A stretch of 64,000 nt of DNA from Epiperipatus broadwayi. Its lineage: Eukaryota; Onychophora; Udeonychophora; Euonychophora; Peripatidae. This document shows, piece by piece, positions 1-14,235 of the stretch (its first letter is position 1; the number at the start of each line of letters is the position of its first letter). The stretch covers positions 419,001-483,000 of the forward strand of contig JAQFVV010000256.1 of NCBI GenBank assembly GCA_028023455.1, written 5' to 3'. The notes beneath the pieces were generated by a model. That model was not told the DNA's origin. It saw only the letters and a list, made by a program, of their open reading frames with translations, and did no database searches. Both the position numbers and the translations under genes were made by a program.

Positions 1-298
1 ACATTGCTTTTTTCAAGGCCAGCTTTAGTGCTACTTGGGACTGATCGGGTTTGACCCTTTTTTTTAAATTATTTTTCAGAAGTTTTCCCATGCTTCACAG
101 TGTGTAAGAATGTGGTCCATTGTCTCCTCATCTTTATTGCATAAGGGGCAGAGGGGGTTGATATTGTATCCTCTCTGGTGGCACAAGAAGGCTGCAGTGG
201 GAAGTGCACCCAAGTTTATTTTTATCAAAAAGTCCACATGTTTTGGTTCTAGCTTCCAATATTTTGTCATCTTTGTTAATCTGGGGATGTAGTTAAAA
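1..298 (-). pseudogene. LINE 3' fragment: C-terminal zinc-binding region of a reverse transcriptase
   Basis: The minus strand reads open from about 298 to 76 and encodes the region after the reverse transcriptase of a non-LTR retrotransposon. It has a conserved-looking stretch (INLGALPTAAFLCHQRG) followed by a CPLC-x(10)-H-x(3)-C knuckle (CPLCNKDEETMDHILTHC), the pattern of the zf-RVT-type C-terminal finger. A stop follows at 76. Past an A-rich tract, a shifted frame reads VKPDQSQVALKLALKKAM toward position 1, which may be the continuation after a frameshift. The rest of the element lies off the window or is lost. The LINE family call is from motif memory; the exact clade is not resolved. Non-functional. 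Confidence 0.6.
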
Positions 299-3200
299 AT
301 ATATTTATTTCAATATGCACAAAAATAAAATGAAAACTTTAACTATATTAAAAAAAAAAGATTCTTGTAGAGATAGAAATATGTAATCGGTTATTAATGT
401 TCATTCTCAATTATTTATTAATTTACAAGTTTTTTATGTATAACTAATGGGTTAAACTGTTACATAGATCATTATTTACAGATTGTGAAACAATCAAATG
501 ATATTTTGAAGTTATTGACTAGTTCATTGTTCAGAAGATCACATGATGTTTAAGCATAGGCTTCTCATGAATTTATCATGCTATCACTTCATTTATTTAT
601 GTGATGCATAATTTTGAAATACTTAACATGCACACCCACACACATATATATATATATATATATTGCATCTCTTTTTTGTTAGTGGATACAAGATTAATAT
701 TTAAATGCAAATCTTAACCAGTAACTAATAGTGTGGCTTTAAAAAATGAAAAAAGGTTCCAACTTCCAATTGATTTTATAATAAGAAGATAATGCTTTAT
801 CGTGAGTATACTAATTATAGATAAAGAGTCACTTAATTTTATTAGAATTTTATCTTTAGACTAATTAAATCTGAATGACATGTGAGAATTTTTTAAGCTT
901 AAAATTTTTTCCAGATTCTACCAATGCTAAATCTGTCCAATTTTGATCAATAAATGGATATTAAGAGAAGGTAATGTCTCCAGAATAATCAGAGTCAATC
1001 AAATAAGTTTCAGTGCACTGTCCAGAAGGCAATAATATGATTGTACAAAAGTTCAACCTCATCACTGTAATATAAATGAGATTCATCCACTGGCATAAAT
1101 TCCATCTATCATTAAAAACCTTGGTGGAGTCTTCAGGGTTTTTCCATATGAAATAACATTATTATTTTTTTTAGAAACAACTTTCAGATTTGACATCTCT
1201 TGAGGTATGAAATATGTAAATAAATTTTAGATACTTTGCAAACTAGTAGAGCTTTTATGGGTTAAACAAATGTATATGTTTAAAGAAGTGCATTACTTGC
1301 AATTTATTAAAAAAAAATCTTTTGTGATTTTGGTTTTTTTACCAAACTGAGATGACAACAGTAATGATGACCAAGTGTTATGGTTTGTCTTAATAATTTA
1401 GTTTTTTTTTTAATTTATCTTAATCTGTCTTTGATCAAAGAAAATTAATACATACTGTATGCACATACAAACAGAAGTATCATAATCTCATTATAGCTGC
1501 AGATGGTATCACTATCTATATAAATAATTTAAAGCTTTCATAGGCTGTTGAACTGAATACATTAGATTGCTATGTAATTACATTCTTCAGATTTCACTTG
1601 CTAATTTTTTCTGTTTAGGATTCTTCAGAACCATATAATATATATTCAGGGATTAACTTTCTATATAAAAAAAATAAGTTAAAGCATCTAAATAAACTTA
1701 GAAAATATTAAAGAGTAAAAATTTGGGGGTGTTATAATTTTGTGTTAACTGATCATTAACATATCCTAGAATGGAATCAAAAAATTATTTACTTTAAAAA
1801 ATTTTAAATAACTTCAAGATTTTAGGTGGCTCATCATTTGCACATTTTTGTAGGACTGTTAATGTAATCTGGATACGGCACTACTTTTATATTTGTAACC
1901 CAAGAAATCTAAACCACCTGGACAAGCTTACACATCTAATCTCAGTTAAATTGTTAAAATATTTAAGCATACAAAATAATTAACATTCTTCACAAAATTG
2001 CATCATATAAACATTTTTTTTCTTTAAAATAAGAATACTAACATTTATTTGAATAATACACTGGAGGTTTTTTTTTTTCAAATGAGCTTCACATTATCAA
2101 ATTAGCTAGTCAATAAATGAATGTCTAGATTGTTTTAGCTGGAAAATGACTGATAAATCTGGATTAGTCATAACTTTGAAAATTATTAAGAGAAAATTTT
2201 GAACTGAGATTGCATGGTTAGTTTTTAAGTCAAATGGTACATTTTACTCCTGAACCAAGAAAAATAATCTATTGCAGAGCTAATTTTGAAAATTTTCAAG
2301 TTTTCCTCAGATTTGAACTCTATCTACATGCGTACTTCTTTGTAGACCGATCTATATTTGTAAAACACTTAAGATTTGCGTTAAAGATTAAAAAAAAAAA
2401 AAAATTGTTAATAGATTCGAGAGATATTTATACGCAAAGAGGATTTAAGAAATTAATGCATAAAATGAAATAATGTAGATATATATTTTTCAAACTTTGT
2501 CTATTAAAAAAAGTAAATGGCATTTTGTTGAATATTTTTTTATATAAATATTACTTTAAACCTCATGTTTATAAATAAATATATTTCTAATCAATTAGAA
2601 GTAATTTGTGGGTAGATAAAAAAATGGCTACATTTTATTCCTTTTTCTAGCTGTAGTAAATGCGTTTTCTTTTAGCTTAATGATATAAATAGATGAGCAT
2701 TCTTACAGAACAAGAAGAGGAAAAAAAGAAGATTGATTAGATACATTATTTTAAAGAATGTGTCCTAATGATATGCTGCATCATAGCTTTTAATTGGTTG
2801 ATATTAGATTAGCAATTATCTTACATTTGACAGTTGAAATAATTTCGGTTTTGATTTTAAAATAAGCTATGGGTCAGACTAAATCTTATTAGAAAGTCTA
2901 AAGAAGAAAACGTCTTGAGAAATATATGCAGTACTGTATTTTTTTTTCTTTTTGAATATATTTTATATGAATGACCTTGCTCTGTTGGAAAACTTGAATT
3001 CAGCTTCTAATACCCAATTATCTCACCAGGGGTCTCCATAGTAATGTTTAAGATAGATTTTATTTGATAAATGATTCTGATAGATGCAGAAAAAAAAAGC
3101 AGTAAAAAAAAATAGTTGGAAGACATGATTTTTAAATAGTTCAGGAATGTAAATTGTATTGTTTATTTTAAACATATATATATATATTTGAGGTATATTA

Positions 3201-4429
3201 AAAAAATAAGCAGTTTGTTAAAGAAATAAACGAGAATTAATAAAATAGATTTAAAAATAGTCATTTGCTGCAATGTTGAAGTAGTGGTGGAGTGAAGGAT
3301 GGTGATAATGAAATATGAATATTAGTAGTCTTTATTAAAGAGTTTTTTTTTTTAATGTATCACACCTCATTTAAAGAGCACTTTTTATTTAGAGAATTAA
3401 AAAAACAGATTTAATGAGAAATGCTAAATGACAGGAGTGCTATGGCTTTGGTGTCTAAGAAGTGCATCTGAAAGCATTTTGATTTCTCAATTAGTGTGTC
3501 AGATATAATTTTGAGGTATCAAGTATTGCATAAATAGTGTTTTACAGTGTTTTTGGAAAACATGTATTATTTGAAACATATTTCTAGTAATGAAAATTTA
3601 AAATAACAATTGTCCTGGAGTTGACAATTTTATAATTAGTAAAATTTAGATTAGTACTAATGAATGAAAGAAAAATATTTCAAGATTTTTTCCCCATTTT
3701 TTTTTACAGTATTAAGTCAAATTATTATTCTACATTAAATGGTATGATATTCTTGTAAATATAAAAGCTTCAAAAATAGATGAGTCATGTATTTTTGATT
3801 CTTTGTTCAACATTTTAAATGCTTATACACTAATTCATAACCAGAGGACAGTGATTTACTCCGTTTGTTTTCATATATATTAAGTTATGTTTAATTATAG
3901 AGAGAGAGAGAGAGAGAGAGATTTATTTTTCTTGAACAATTTGAAAATAAATAGTATAATAAGTCTATAAATTTTTACCTATAATTTTAAACATGCAAAT
4001 GTCTATGATCTTTACCTTCCTATGAAAATTTAATTTCAAAGTTGAAAATTGATTTTACATTTTTATTTTGATGATTTTTAAGTCTGGATCCCAGTTTCCT
4101 ATTGAGAAGATATATGCAGAAGTCAGACTAACAAATAAATTATTTAGTAATATGAAATTTATGCAGAACACAAATTATGCAAATATTAATTTAATAAGTT
4201 AACTATACATAATATATATATATATACACACATTTTGGTGTAATTATAAACATCAATAATTTTATTATTCATATCTCTACATAATACTATTATTTCCCAT
4301 ATTAATTTTACAATCTATTCTCTGTCACATATAGGTTAGTACTATAATTCCATACTTTAAAGTCTATTGGTCTTTGAGATTTAAAATAAAAAATTAAAGA
4401 TTGAAGTTAACTGTTTAGTTTCCTAGTCA
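299..4429. other. AT-rich intergenic DNA, no gene recognised
   Basis: Four kilobases of A/T-rich sequence with frequent stops in all frames. It holds short homopolymer A and T runs, a short TA tract near 643-662 and a GA tract at 3899-3920. I see no coding motif, RNA gene or transposon end. Confidence 0.6.
3899..3920. repeat. (GA)n microsatellite
   Basis: About eleven uninterrupted GA dinucleotides in an otherwise A/T-rich context. Confidence 0.9.
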
Positions 4430-7100
4430 GTTTTCTGATCTACGGGGACCAAGTCCTAAGAAAATATCTCTCTTGTAGAATTTTCTGATGCTTCAAAACC
4501 ACAGTTCTACAGTGATCTCAGTGACATTTTTATACACTTTTCAATATTTATTATATTCTTCCAGACATATTCATGTGCAAATGCTTCAGTGCAAACTATA
4601 TCTGAATATTCTTCATGCAATAATTGTAAAATTCTTGGCATAACATCTCTATTCTCCATTAACACACAATCTTTGCAGACTGATAAATTTTCATGATTTA
4701 TCCAAACAGCTGGGACAAGACATTTCATTTAGATAACCAGTTTTTCTTATCTAACTTTCAAATGACTGATAACCTCTGTCTGCATTTGTCTATTTTTCTC
4801 CTACATTGCTATTATTCTCTTACTATGAGATTCATTTTTATCTGGGTTTCTAAAGAAAGTGTCTATATGAAATTTTTTTCTCTTTTCTACATATCAACTG
4901 ATATTTATATACATGTAGTAAATTTATGAAAAGGTTGACCAAAAAGATGTAAATTTTTTTAGGTTCAGTACAATAGCAATGTTTCATTGTCACTCTAACT
5001 CTATTTTTTCTCAGATTTTTAAAGGTTTCTTGATGACAAATAATTGATCTCACTTCCCATTCTAAAATCCCTGTCATTATCCATACTTATAAAGTATTGT
5101 TAAAATGAATCAGTACTTTTTTGGATAAGATGAGCACTTTTGTTAATACAAATGCTTGTCATGTGTTTTTAACCAATTCCATTTTAAGCTTTTTTTTAAT
5201 AATTCATAAAGTATTTTTATGACTTTTGCCTTATTCTGTAAAAAAAAAAACCTTCAAATGCCTAAAGTTTTTTTAATATTCTAGATCATATACTGCTCAC
5301 ACTTTTCTAGAGATGGTCATTTGCCTTTGTCTGAAATTATATGTCATAGAAATATATTCTTTTGTGCTTCAGATACTTTTGAACAACATTTCATTTTGCC
5401 TCAAGTTTTTTTAGTTTACTTCACACCTTAAATAGTCTTTGATACAATTTGTTTTTTTGGAACTACCTGTAATAAGTATGTCATCAAAATGTACTATTAC
5501 TTCATCTAACTTTTATTTGAAATATGTTCAATATTGTCATAATACCAAATGGTAGTCAGTTACATTTAAATTATTCAATGGGGGTTGTCAAAATCTATAT
5601 TTCTGTTGACCTATCTTTTACATATATTCAATGAAAGTCAAAGTTATTATCCAGTTTGACAAAGTGTGACACTTTTTGAAGATTGGTTAATATCTGTCAT
5701 GTTTGCTCTGGATATGCCCTCTTGATTAAGTATTTATTGACTGTTACTCTATCACTATGTATTTGCATCTGATGATTGGGTTTGATTATTAATTCTAACA
5801 TTTCAACTGGTCTCTATTTTTATCCATCAATCTTAAATACTTTCTTCAATTTTAAGCTTCTGCATGAATAAATCTGTGCATGGTTTTTAAATCACTGAAT
5901 ACACATTTTCAAGCAAAATCTATCTTTACATAGTTTGTCAAATTTGTATCTAGTGTTTTAATAAATAAATCTAATTTTTTTTTGATTATTTGAAACCATT
6001 CTTTAACCCTAAAAGTTGAAACCATTCTTTACCAATTATAGAACTATTTTTTTCATGTTATTATATATAACAGTCCACAAATCATCTCTCCATTATGTTT
6101 TACCAGTGTTTCTATTTGATTAACTAATTTTAACATTTATCTTTTCTAATAGGATCCTAGTGCAGTTTACTAACAGTTTATTTCAATCTTTCTGAATTAT
6201 TATCAATATCCTTAGTCACAGTGTTAATATTTTTCCTGTAGATTTGCAATTTCCATCATTAATTGTTTCACTCCAGTAATGTCCATATTTTTTACAAATT
6301 GCATATTGGATATTTTTTCTCTCCTATTTCCTGGAAATTAGGTTTTGTCTATCTTTCCTTGTTATCAATTTCTGATATATCCATGCCCATATTCATTAAG
6401 TTCATACTTGCAATGTTTTTCTATATGTAATTTTTTATCTGTATCTTGTTTTTACAGCAATAATAAGAAGATTTTTAATTGTTTATAAATACAGATTTTT
6501 TTCAAATTAGATATTTGCCTATTTGTTTTATAAATTCTCATACTTTGACTCTCACCTGCTTTATGTTGAAAAGTTTGAGCTTGAAAAGTTTGAGCTTATT
6601 CCAATATTATCTCATAAATTAATCCTTTCTTAATAGCTATCTTCTGGGTAAAATCTGATTCAGACAATAGTTTTTATATAAATTTGTTAACAGACATACA
6701 TCATTCTTGCTATTCATTTAAAAATTCTTCTATAAATACCCATAGTCTTTAACCAATCCTCTGTGTTATATTCATTATTTCCCCCCCTAGATGACTTATA
6801 TGGCAAGATGGAAAAGAGCTAAAATATTCATTCAACTTCTTTATTATTTTCTTATAAGATACATCTTTTAATAAACAGGCTCATGTAGTATCTACTTACT
6901 ATTTATTTAACTCTGGTGTCTGAAAAATACCAAAGTGTTGTATTTTTATGTTTATTGTCCTCAGTTGCATTTGGTCTAACAAAATTTCCTTGTGTTAAAT
7001 ATAATGCACAGTCAACAGCATGATTTTTATCAAATCTGGCCATCTGTTTCAACTATAGGTAGATAATCTATCGGCCTATTGGAATCCTGTTTATTGCCAG
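4430..7100 (-). pseudogene. Ty3/gypsy-like LTR retrotransposon relic (gag-pol)
   Basis: The minus strand carries scattered matches in the gag-to-pol order of a Ty3/gypsy element. Around 6670-6610 a frame reads LLSESDFTQKIAIKKG, like the end of a gypsy capsid domain. Around 5830-5340 fragments of reverse transcriptase appear: VTVNKYL, then KLDNNFDFH, then HFDDILITGSS, where FDD (about 5481-5488) stands at the catalytic YxDD box. At 4728-4507 a 73-codon frame reads LQLLHEEYSDIVCTEAFAHEYVW, resembling the zinc-binding N-terminus of integrase (family pattern LHxGHxGxxxMKxxARxYVW), with the second histidine replaced. Frames shift repeatedly and stops are frequent. No LTRs were found. Family membership is inferred from motif order; edges are approximate. 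Confidence 0.6.
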
Positions 7101-7883
7101 AGATCTATTTTATTTAAACTTAAAAATGAGAATAGTTTTCATTTATTTAGACTCAAGATAGAAATGATAAATATGTTTCATTTACTTTATGATCATTTGT
7201 AGATAAGATGCATCAATCAAGATTAATTTGTTTAGAAGTGTTACAAGAAAAACGATAATATATGTCAAACAGTGGTTTAATAGGTAAATAACTAATATGA
7301 AGATCAATAGATATAGACCAAACTCTTAGTTTTTTCTAAAGGATAAATGGAGGGGCCCATGCAATTTCTTATAACTCTTATACTCTGACACATTCAGTAT
7401 TTATTATTTTTGAAATTTCCAATTAATATGTTAGCTTACCTTATATACATTCAATTAATTTCACAGGCTCATAGACATTCATATTAAAATTTTTGAACCC
7501 CTATGCATAATTACAAAAAAAAATTTTTTAATTATTTCTAACTTATACTTTAATAGCTTTTTGATTATAAGTGTAATAAAGAAGAATAGTAAAAATATAT
7601 TTAAAAAATTAATCAAATGGTTTTATTATTCAGAAGTTGCAGTGCAGGACATGTTAGAACTGGATCCAGCATATACTCCAAAATCTGACACTCTGTCATT
7701 ATTCTTAACTATGCATGATATAAAAGCAATTGTTAATCCTGAATAAATTTTATCAGGTAATTGAAATCAATTTTATAAATAAATAAAAAAGAATGTTTTC
7801 TTGTCTTTGATGTAACAAAGGTTTTTGTTATACTTTTTATATTTATTGTGGGTGCTTCTTAAATTCAATAACAAGTAGTGATA
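7101..7883. other. Spacer between gypsy-like relic and SINE
   Basis: A/T-rich. It may include the 5' part of the degraded gag to its left. A 61-codon plus-strand frame at 7561-7746 has no recognisable motif. Confidence 0.45.
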
Positions 7884-7988
7884 GTCAAGCATTGATGGTC
7901 GAGAGGTCAATGACAGCTGCTTTACAAGCAGTTGCCCTGGGTTAGCAGGTTCACTTCTTGGCTGATGCTATGACACATGGGGAAAAAA
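7884..7988 (+). mobile_element. Short tRNA-derived SINE, copy 1
   Basis: About 95 bp of tRNA-like sequence followed by an A-rich tail. It starts GTCAAGCATTGATGGTCGAG (box A-like), has an anticodon-loop-like TTTACAAGC, a B-box-like GGTTCACTTC and ends GATGCTATGACACAT. The 5' GCATTG and 3' TGATGC parts can pair as an acceptor stem. The flanks share AAGTAGT (before the element and after the A tail), a probable target-site duplication. RNA polymerase III transcription is inferred from the box A/B layout. Confidence 0.7.
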
Positions 7989-8823
7989 AGTAGTAAAAGA
8001 TAATTTAATGAGAACAGTCCAGCTGTATTACACTAGTAATCTTTAATCATTTTAAGTTTACTAAATAATATTTTGATAGTTTCATTTTATACAGGAATTA
8101 CCAAAATCCCATGCTTTTATTTTCATTAAGACCATCTTCATACAATTGTACAGCATTTATAAATTGCACAATAAACTGGGGGAAATGTTTAATATTTAAA
8201 CCCAAAGTCAATATGTTAAAGAATGATATCATTTAGAGAATGTTAAAATGAATGTTAAATTCATTTAAAATATGTGATATGGCTATACCTGATAAAAAGA
8301 AAAGTAATTCCATGAAAAATTAATAGATTTGTAAGCAGAGGATATTGTTCAATCAACCATTGTTGACATTGCAAATTTATTATGACCTTTGTTAAATAAT
8401 GTTTTCTTATGTTTGTCTGTTTCTATTATTGGTATTTTATCCAATACATAGATAAGAGAAAATCATGGGCTCCCAACCTACATCCAAATTAATTATACTA
8501 TGTGATGGATACGGAATAAAATGGAAATGCTGAAGCAGAATATATTGGTTATAGTATCATTTAGTACATCAACAAAACCCAACATATAAGGATACATTTT
8601 CAAGAATATTAGGGTTTAAATTCAAATTGATTCATCTTACAGATTTTGGAAGAACCTGGTAGCAACCAACTAAATTATCAAGAACTGCCTAAACACAAAG
8701 ACATGAGATAAATATTACAATTTTAGCATCTCTTTTTCTTCATTTAAGAATTTACTTGTTTGACCTTTACAATATATGTATAAATGAAATATTCAGGTAT
8801 ATCAATGTACAATTTATTGAATA

Positions 8824-8904
<81 letters not shown>

Positions 8905-11900
8905 AACATTTTATACTGGTCATCAACTGAGTAGCAAGTATTACAAAATAATTTTAGAGGTGCTGTAAATATTGAATTGATTTTTTGTTAAATGTCCAAG
9001 TCTCAGAACCATAAGTAAGAATAGTAAAATATCTCTAAATTATAATAAATTTTTTGTGTTTTTTTATTTTATTTTTTATTTTTAATATTTTTAAACTATG
9101 TGCTATAATGGACTTCAAATCAGCTCCTTTCATTATTCTCCAGCACTAGTAGAATATATATCTTAAATGAATATATATATATATATTATATCCACATGTA
9201 AAATATTTACTTATAATGTTAAATAACAAATTTCAATACATTGAGACTTATTATTTAATGATAAAAAAAGTTAAAATGAGAATCACATTTTTTATTTACA
9301 GGAAGCTAATTTTCCAATCTAATAGCTCAAACAGTTATCTTAAGATAGATAAATTTGATTCTTAATTATTATAGTGTTTTTATTATTTTATTTTTTTATT
9401 ATAATTTCCAAAGATATGTAATGAAACAAATTCAAGCTATTATTGTTCAGAACTGCTTAAAGAAAAACTTGCTTGGGCTTTTGATCGCCAGTCAAACTAT
9501 TTAATTAACAGAATTGTATCTAAAAACAAGAACAAATTACTCACTTTGTACCTACTTTTTTAATGTATATGCATAGGGCCCTGATGCCGCATCGCAATTT
9601 TAAGTTGAGTAGTTTTTAATCTTTATAATGTAATTAAAATTCATAGCTTTGAAATGCAAACGTATATATTTTTAAATAAAAGTAAATATTTTGAAAAATA
9701 CACATATTCACAAATATCATTACAGCAAGACTATAAAACATATAAAAATATAAACTAAAATTACAAATGCATGCTATTTATACTACTTATGAGATATTAC
9801 AATTACAAATGTCCAAACTAGATGAATTATATAATGACAAACGTCAGTTAATTTTTAAAAGAAAAAAAAAGGTATTAAAAATTAAATATTTGATTTTATG
9901 AAAGCAAATTTATTCCAAATTTTATTGTCAGTCCTACTTTCTTGTGAAATATTAAATCCTTGAAAATGTTGTAATTAGTTTTACTCTTGAGAATGACAAA
10001 CTTGAGGTGTCAAAAATATTTGAAGAAAAATTATTAAATTTATTGCAATATTTTTAATGAATGTAAATTATCACTATTCTATTTAATAAACTAATATAAA
10101 AAAATATAACCACTCTTGCAGATACATATATGTTAAGCAAACTGCTGCTCTAATGATAAATAAATAAATTTAAAAAATTTAAGATGCTAAAAAAAAATAT
10201 TAAAAATGTCACAAAAACATGCAACTAATATTTTTTAAAATCTATAATAAAAATTTTCTTTTATGTTTATTGTATATCAATGCAATTTAAAAATTTTGAG
10301 TCAATATTATATGTATAACTGAATCAACAGATCCATAAAGTCTCATGTTCTTCAAATATTTACAATTTCAATAAAATAGAATAGATTGTTTTTATTATTT
10401 TTATCCTGAAAATTTTTTTTTTAATATAAATATTTTCTTTATACAGTATTATTATTTGACAATATAATTTTTAAATTTGAATGAAATTTGACAAGTCTAA
10501 TTTATCATTTTTTTTACTCTAGCATTTTACATAGTGTTCTGATTCTAGAAGCTAAAAATAAAGTCATAAATTTGCTCTACACATTTATTTGACATATCTT
10601 AAGAAAGTCAGTAATGTAGCCCCCTCTGTGACATGAGGTTCTGGATGAACATTGTCAAGGGCTTTGTCCGGTTTTATAGTACACTTTTCAAAAAGTAACT
10701 TGAAGTTTTTGCTAAATGTTATTAAGTCACAGCATTTATCATACTTAATAAATCCTAATACTAAAATGTATTTTCATTTTTTTCTTTACTTAAGCATCCT
10801 TTCAAAAAGTCTCCTTATGAGATGCATCATTTAATTTCCATGTTAAGCTAACAGCATATGCTTATATTTGATTTAAAAAATACATAATAATAGTAGTATT
10901 TTTAAAGAAAAAAAAGAACTTTGATGTGTACAGAAATAGTGTTTAATTTTGAACTTATTAATATTTAAAAAAATAAACAACAAACTTTTTACTATATTTT
11001 GATTATTTTTTAACACTATAATCTTTTTTGTAATAAATCTATTAGCACAATGTTTTACAATGATATTTGTTTAAGTTATAGGAAGCAATGACATATGTAA
11101 TGATCAAGTACTTTTTATAGTATGACTTCGAGGCTGCTTTCAAAATGTAATAAAATAATGAATTTTGTTTTTATATAACCACATAAAATGCATACAATAA
11201 GGAGTTATGTTTAATCATATTTATAATGCATGATAAATAAAACAAATACCACTATGGGTCCTCATTATGCAAAATATTTTAATAAAATTCAAATATCTAC
11301 TTTTTTTAACGATGCAAATGCTATATTTAAAAAAATATATGTCAAGGCAAAATTTTTTCTCACTTATTAATAAAGATTTGGTACAATGATAGAAATAATT
11401 TTTAGTAATTTTTCCATATAAGGTTGTACTTCTTTTTAACTGTTGGCCTGAATAAACCACACAAATCCTTCTCTTAAGTACATCAATGAATTAAGCTAAA
11501 TTCCAATTCATTGTTTTTATTTTAAAATATCAAATATTAATTTTTTAGACAAATAATTTTATATTTCATTACACATCATTTTTATCATACTCGAAATATG
11601 TGTTATTCTACTGGTCAAGTGGTAGGAATTCAAAAAATATGCTTTTTTTTATTAATTATAATATAAATTATTTAATTAAATCATATATATAATGTAATAT
11701 AAATTTTTCTCAATGTTATTTATTTATAAAAAGGAAATCTTAAAATGTTGCAATTGCACCTGTCTGTCACTTTTTTAAAGGTTTATATCATACCTGTCAC
11801 TTGTTACCATAGTAATTTGTTTTATCTTTTAAAAAACATTTTAAACAAAGATTAAAGTGATTTAGAAAAGCAGATTTTTTTAATATAAATAAAATAAAAA

Positions 11901-12004
11901 CAAATTAATTTCCATATGATATTTGCATAAAATTAATAAAATTTAATGAAGTAATTATTGTCTGAAAATTTGTGATGATAGTATTTTATTAGTGATTATA
12001 TATT
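7989..12004. other. AT-rich intergenic DNA with one TA microsatellite
   Basis: No coding motif recognised on either strand. Short frames here (for example 10652-10834 plus and 11460-11221 minus) lack motifs and look like chance openings. The only clear structure is the TA tract at 8827-8900. Confidence 0.55.
8827..8900. repeat. (TA)n microsatellite, ~74 bp
   Basis: Uninterrupted TA dinucleotides. Frames through it translate to alternating Ile-Tyr and are not genes. Confidence 0.95.
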
Positions 12005-12152
12005 AAAACAGGAAAAACTCTCCATACAGTAGTACCACTCAGTGCAAGCCAGGGTAATCAATGGATACCAGAGTGGCACTACTGTATGGAGAGTTTTGCC
12101 TGTTTAAATAACAGTTATGAGCAAGCATAAGAAATGATGATCATGTGTTTAA
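12005..12152 (+). mobile_element. Hammerhead-family foldback insertion, internally deleted, with 12-bp TSD
   Basis: A short inverted repeat. The left arm (AACAGGAAAAACTCTCCATA...) is the reverse complement of the right arm (...TATGGAGAGTTTTGCCTGTT). The right side continues into the family's 3' terminus, GAGCAAGCATAAGAAATGAT then TCATGTGTTT. The identical 12-mer TGATTATATATT flanks it at 11993-12004 and 12153-12164, so the insertion edges are well defined. The central part, including the ribozyme seen in the 21680, 31266 and 42360 copies, is missing. Confidence 0.8.
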
Positions 12153-12164
12153 TGATTATATATT

Positions 12165-13276
12165 GAACTATTTCTATATTTATTGTCAGGATGTTTTTAA
12201 ATAGCATCACTATTTACATAATGTCTTAAAAGAATTTCTGGAGATTCCAACAAGGCCTTGTAATTACCAGCAACTTTATAGATTTATTTCATTCTGCAAC
12301 TATAGCCATAAATTTGATAATCATTAACTGTTGATTTACAGTTATGCTTTCTACCATCTACATAATTCAATGCTATTAAATTTCATTTTTAAAACAAAAA
12401 AGTGTTATCCTGAATCTATTGATGAGACTCTATCTAAGAAGATCAAATTTAGATGGCTATATTGTTGGATTTGTAGGGAAAAAATGTTTAGAACTTCATA
12501 AGGATTCTATTTTCATGTCATAATTTTTTAATTACAGACTCTTGTTTGAGAATTTATAAATGAGATCATGCTTTGAGAGTTTTAAGTGATGAAAGTTTAT
12601 CTTAAAATAGTGAAAAGTTTGATCTAATCAACAGCTTTATATACATTTTCTGTGATGAACACTCATTCTACTTTGTATGAACTAATACAAAGTATTTTCT
12701 AATTTTTGGCATATCTTACATATTTTCATCTACTTTGTTGCCCATTCTTCATTCAAAAATATAATTAAAAACTATTTTTGCCCTTTAATTACTATCCTAA
12801 AACACTATCAGACATGTCCATCTTAATTTTTGCATTCATTATATAAACTTTTTACCATCTTATTTCCTATCGAATTGTTTCATTTGCTGCCATATCTAAG
12901 AATATATTACATTTATGCATTGACTTGTTCTGGCCTTTATTATTAGTAATAGCCAATTATATAAAAATTTAACAAATGGAAATTAGATAGAAATATCAAC
13001 AAATGTCTGATTTGTATATAATTGGTTTTTATTTTACCAGAAGATGCTAATGCATCACACTACATACAAACTTTTTAATCATATTATTCTATTGCCTGAG
13101 TAGTCATGAAAGTAACTGGCTTAATAAATATAGAATGCTGTATTGATTTCCATATGAGGAAACAAAAAAAATGTACATTAAGTCCATTGTATTTAAGTCA
13201 TCTGTCAATTTTTTTACTCAAATGTCATTTAATCTCTTTTACTATTATTGATAATTTTAATCTTAGGCTAACTTGA

Positions 13277-13307
<31 letters not shown>
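12165..13307. other. AT-rich spacer ending in a TA tract
   Basis: No coding or RNA motif recognised. It ends in a TG/TA microsatellite (about 13277-13307) that abuts the hammerhead satellite directly. Confidence 0.55.
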
Positions 13308-13308
<1 letters not shown>

Positions 13309-13416
13309 GTCCAAAAGATGGCGCTATACCAAAACCGCCGAACAAGTGTAAGATTTGTTTTACATAAACGAAAAAAGAGTCAGAAATTAACTACCTCTTT
13401 CATTTGCTCACTCCCA

Positions 13417-13463
13417 GATCAGCTGATTTCAAGCTGGTTTGCTATCCTCAGTGGGAGATAGAG
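13417..13463 (-). ncRNA. Type I hammerhead ribozyme, satellite unit 1
   Basis: Read on the minus strand: CUCCCA (stem I), CUGAGGA (core; N at the variable site is G), U-AGC-loop-GCU-U (short stem II), GAA, AUC-AGCU-GAU (stem III), C as the cleavage base, then UGGGAG (stem I). Stem I is 6 perfect pairs plus an outer CUC/GAG. Predicted cleavage is opposite 13426/13427. All invariant core bases are present. The first pair of stem II is a U-U mismatch, which may weaken it. Confidence 0.8.
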
Positions 13464-13823
13464 TATAGAAACCAGATCTAAAACACTGACTCTCAAGTGT
13501 TTATGCAAAACGTTTCTATCAGATTGCAAGCGTGAATTTTTCACACCGGTAAAGTCTTCAAACCCAGCCTAGCAAGCTAGATTTTATATGGGTCTGATCT
13601 CAGTTCAGAATCACCATATAATCAAAGTCTCTGCAATATATATCATTGCAAGAAAACTCTAAAGGTACATTTATGAAAAAACAAATACAAGTTAATCACG
13701 TAACCTGCTATCACTTGTTATTTATGTCCAAAAGATGGCGCTATACCAAAACCGCCGAACAAGTGTAAGATTTGTTTTACATAAACGAAAAAAGAGTCAG
13801 AAATTAACTACCTCTTTCATTTG

Positions 13824-13880
13824 CTCACTCCCAGATCAGCTGATTTCAAGCGGGTTTGCTATCCTCAGTGGGAGATAGAG
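13824..13880 (-). ncRNA. Type I hammerhead ribozyme, satellite unit 2
   Basis: Same core and stems as unit 1. Only the stem II loop differs (AAACCC instead of AAACCA). Stem I CUCCCA/UGGGAG, stem III AUC/GAU, cleavage after AUC. Confidence 0.8.
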
Positions 13881-14235
13881 TATAGAAACCAGATCTAAAA
13901 CACTGACTCTCAAGTGTTTATCAAACGTTTCTATCAGATTGCAAGCGTGAATTTTTCAGACCGGTAAAGTCTTCAAACCCAGCTTAGCAAGCTAGATATT
14001 TATATGGGTCTGATCTCAGTTCAGAATCACCATATAATCAAAGTCTCTGCAATATATATCATTGCAAGAAAACTCTAAAGGTACATTTATGAAAAAACAA
14101 ATACAAGTTAATCACGTAACCGCTATCACTTGTTATTTATGTCCAAAAGATGGCGCTTACCAAAACCCCGAACAAGTGTAAGATTTGTTTTACATAAACG
14201 AAAAAGAGTCAGAAATTAACTACCTCTTTCATTTG

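Noticed and set aside
7884-7988. Functional tRNA gene
   Set aside because: Anticodon loop and arms vary among the five copies, each has an A-rich tail, and most have target duplications, so these are SINEs.
8744-8968. Ile-Tyr frames on both strands; likewise at 41509-41803 and 48588-48841
   Set aside because: TA microsatellite translations.
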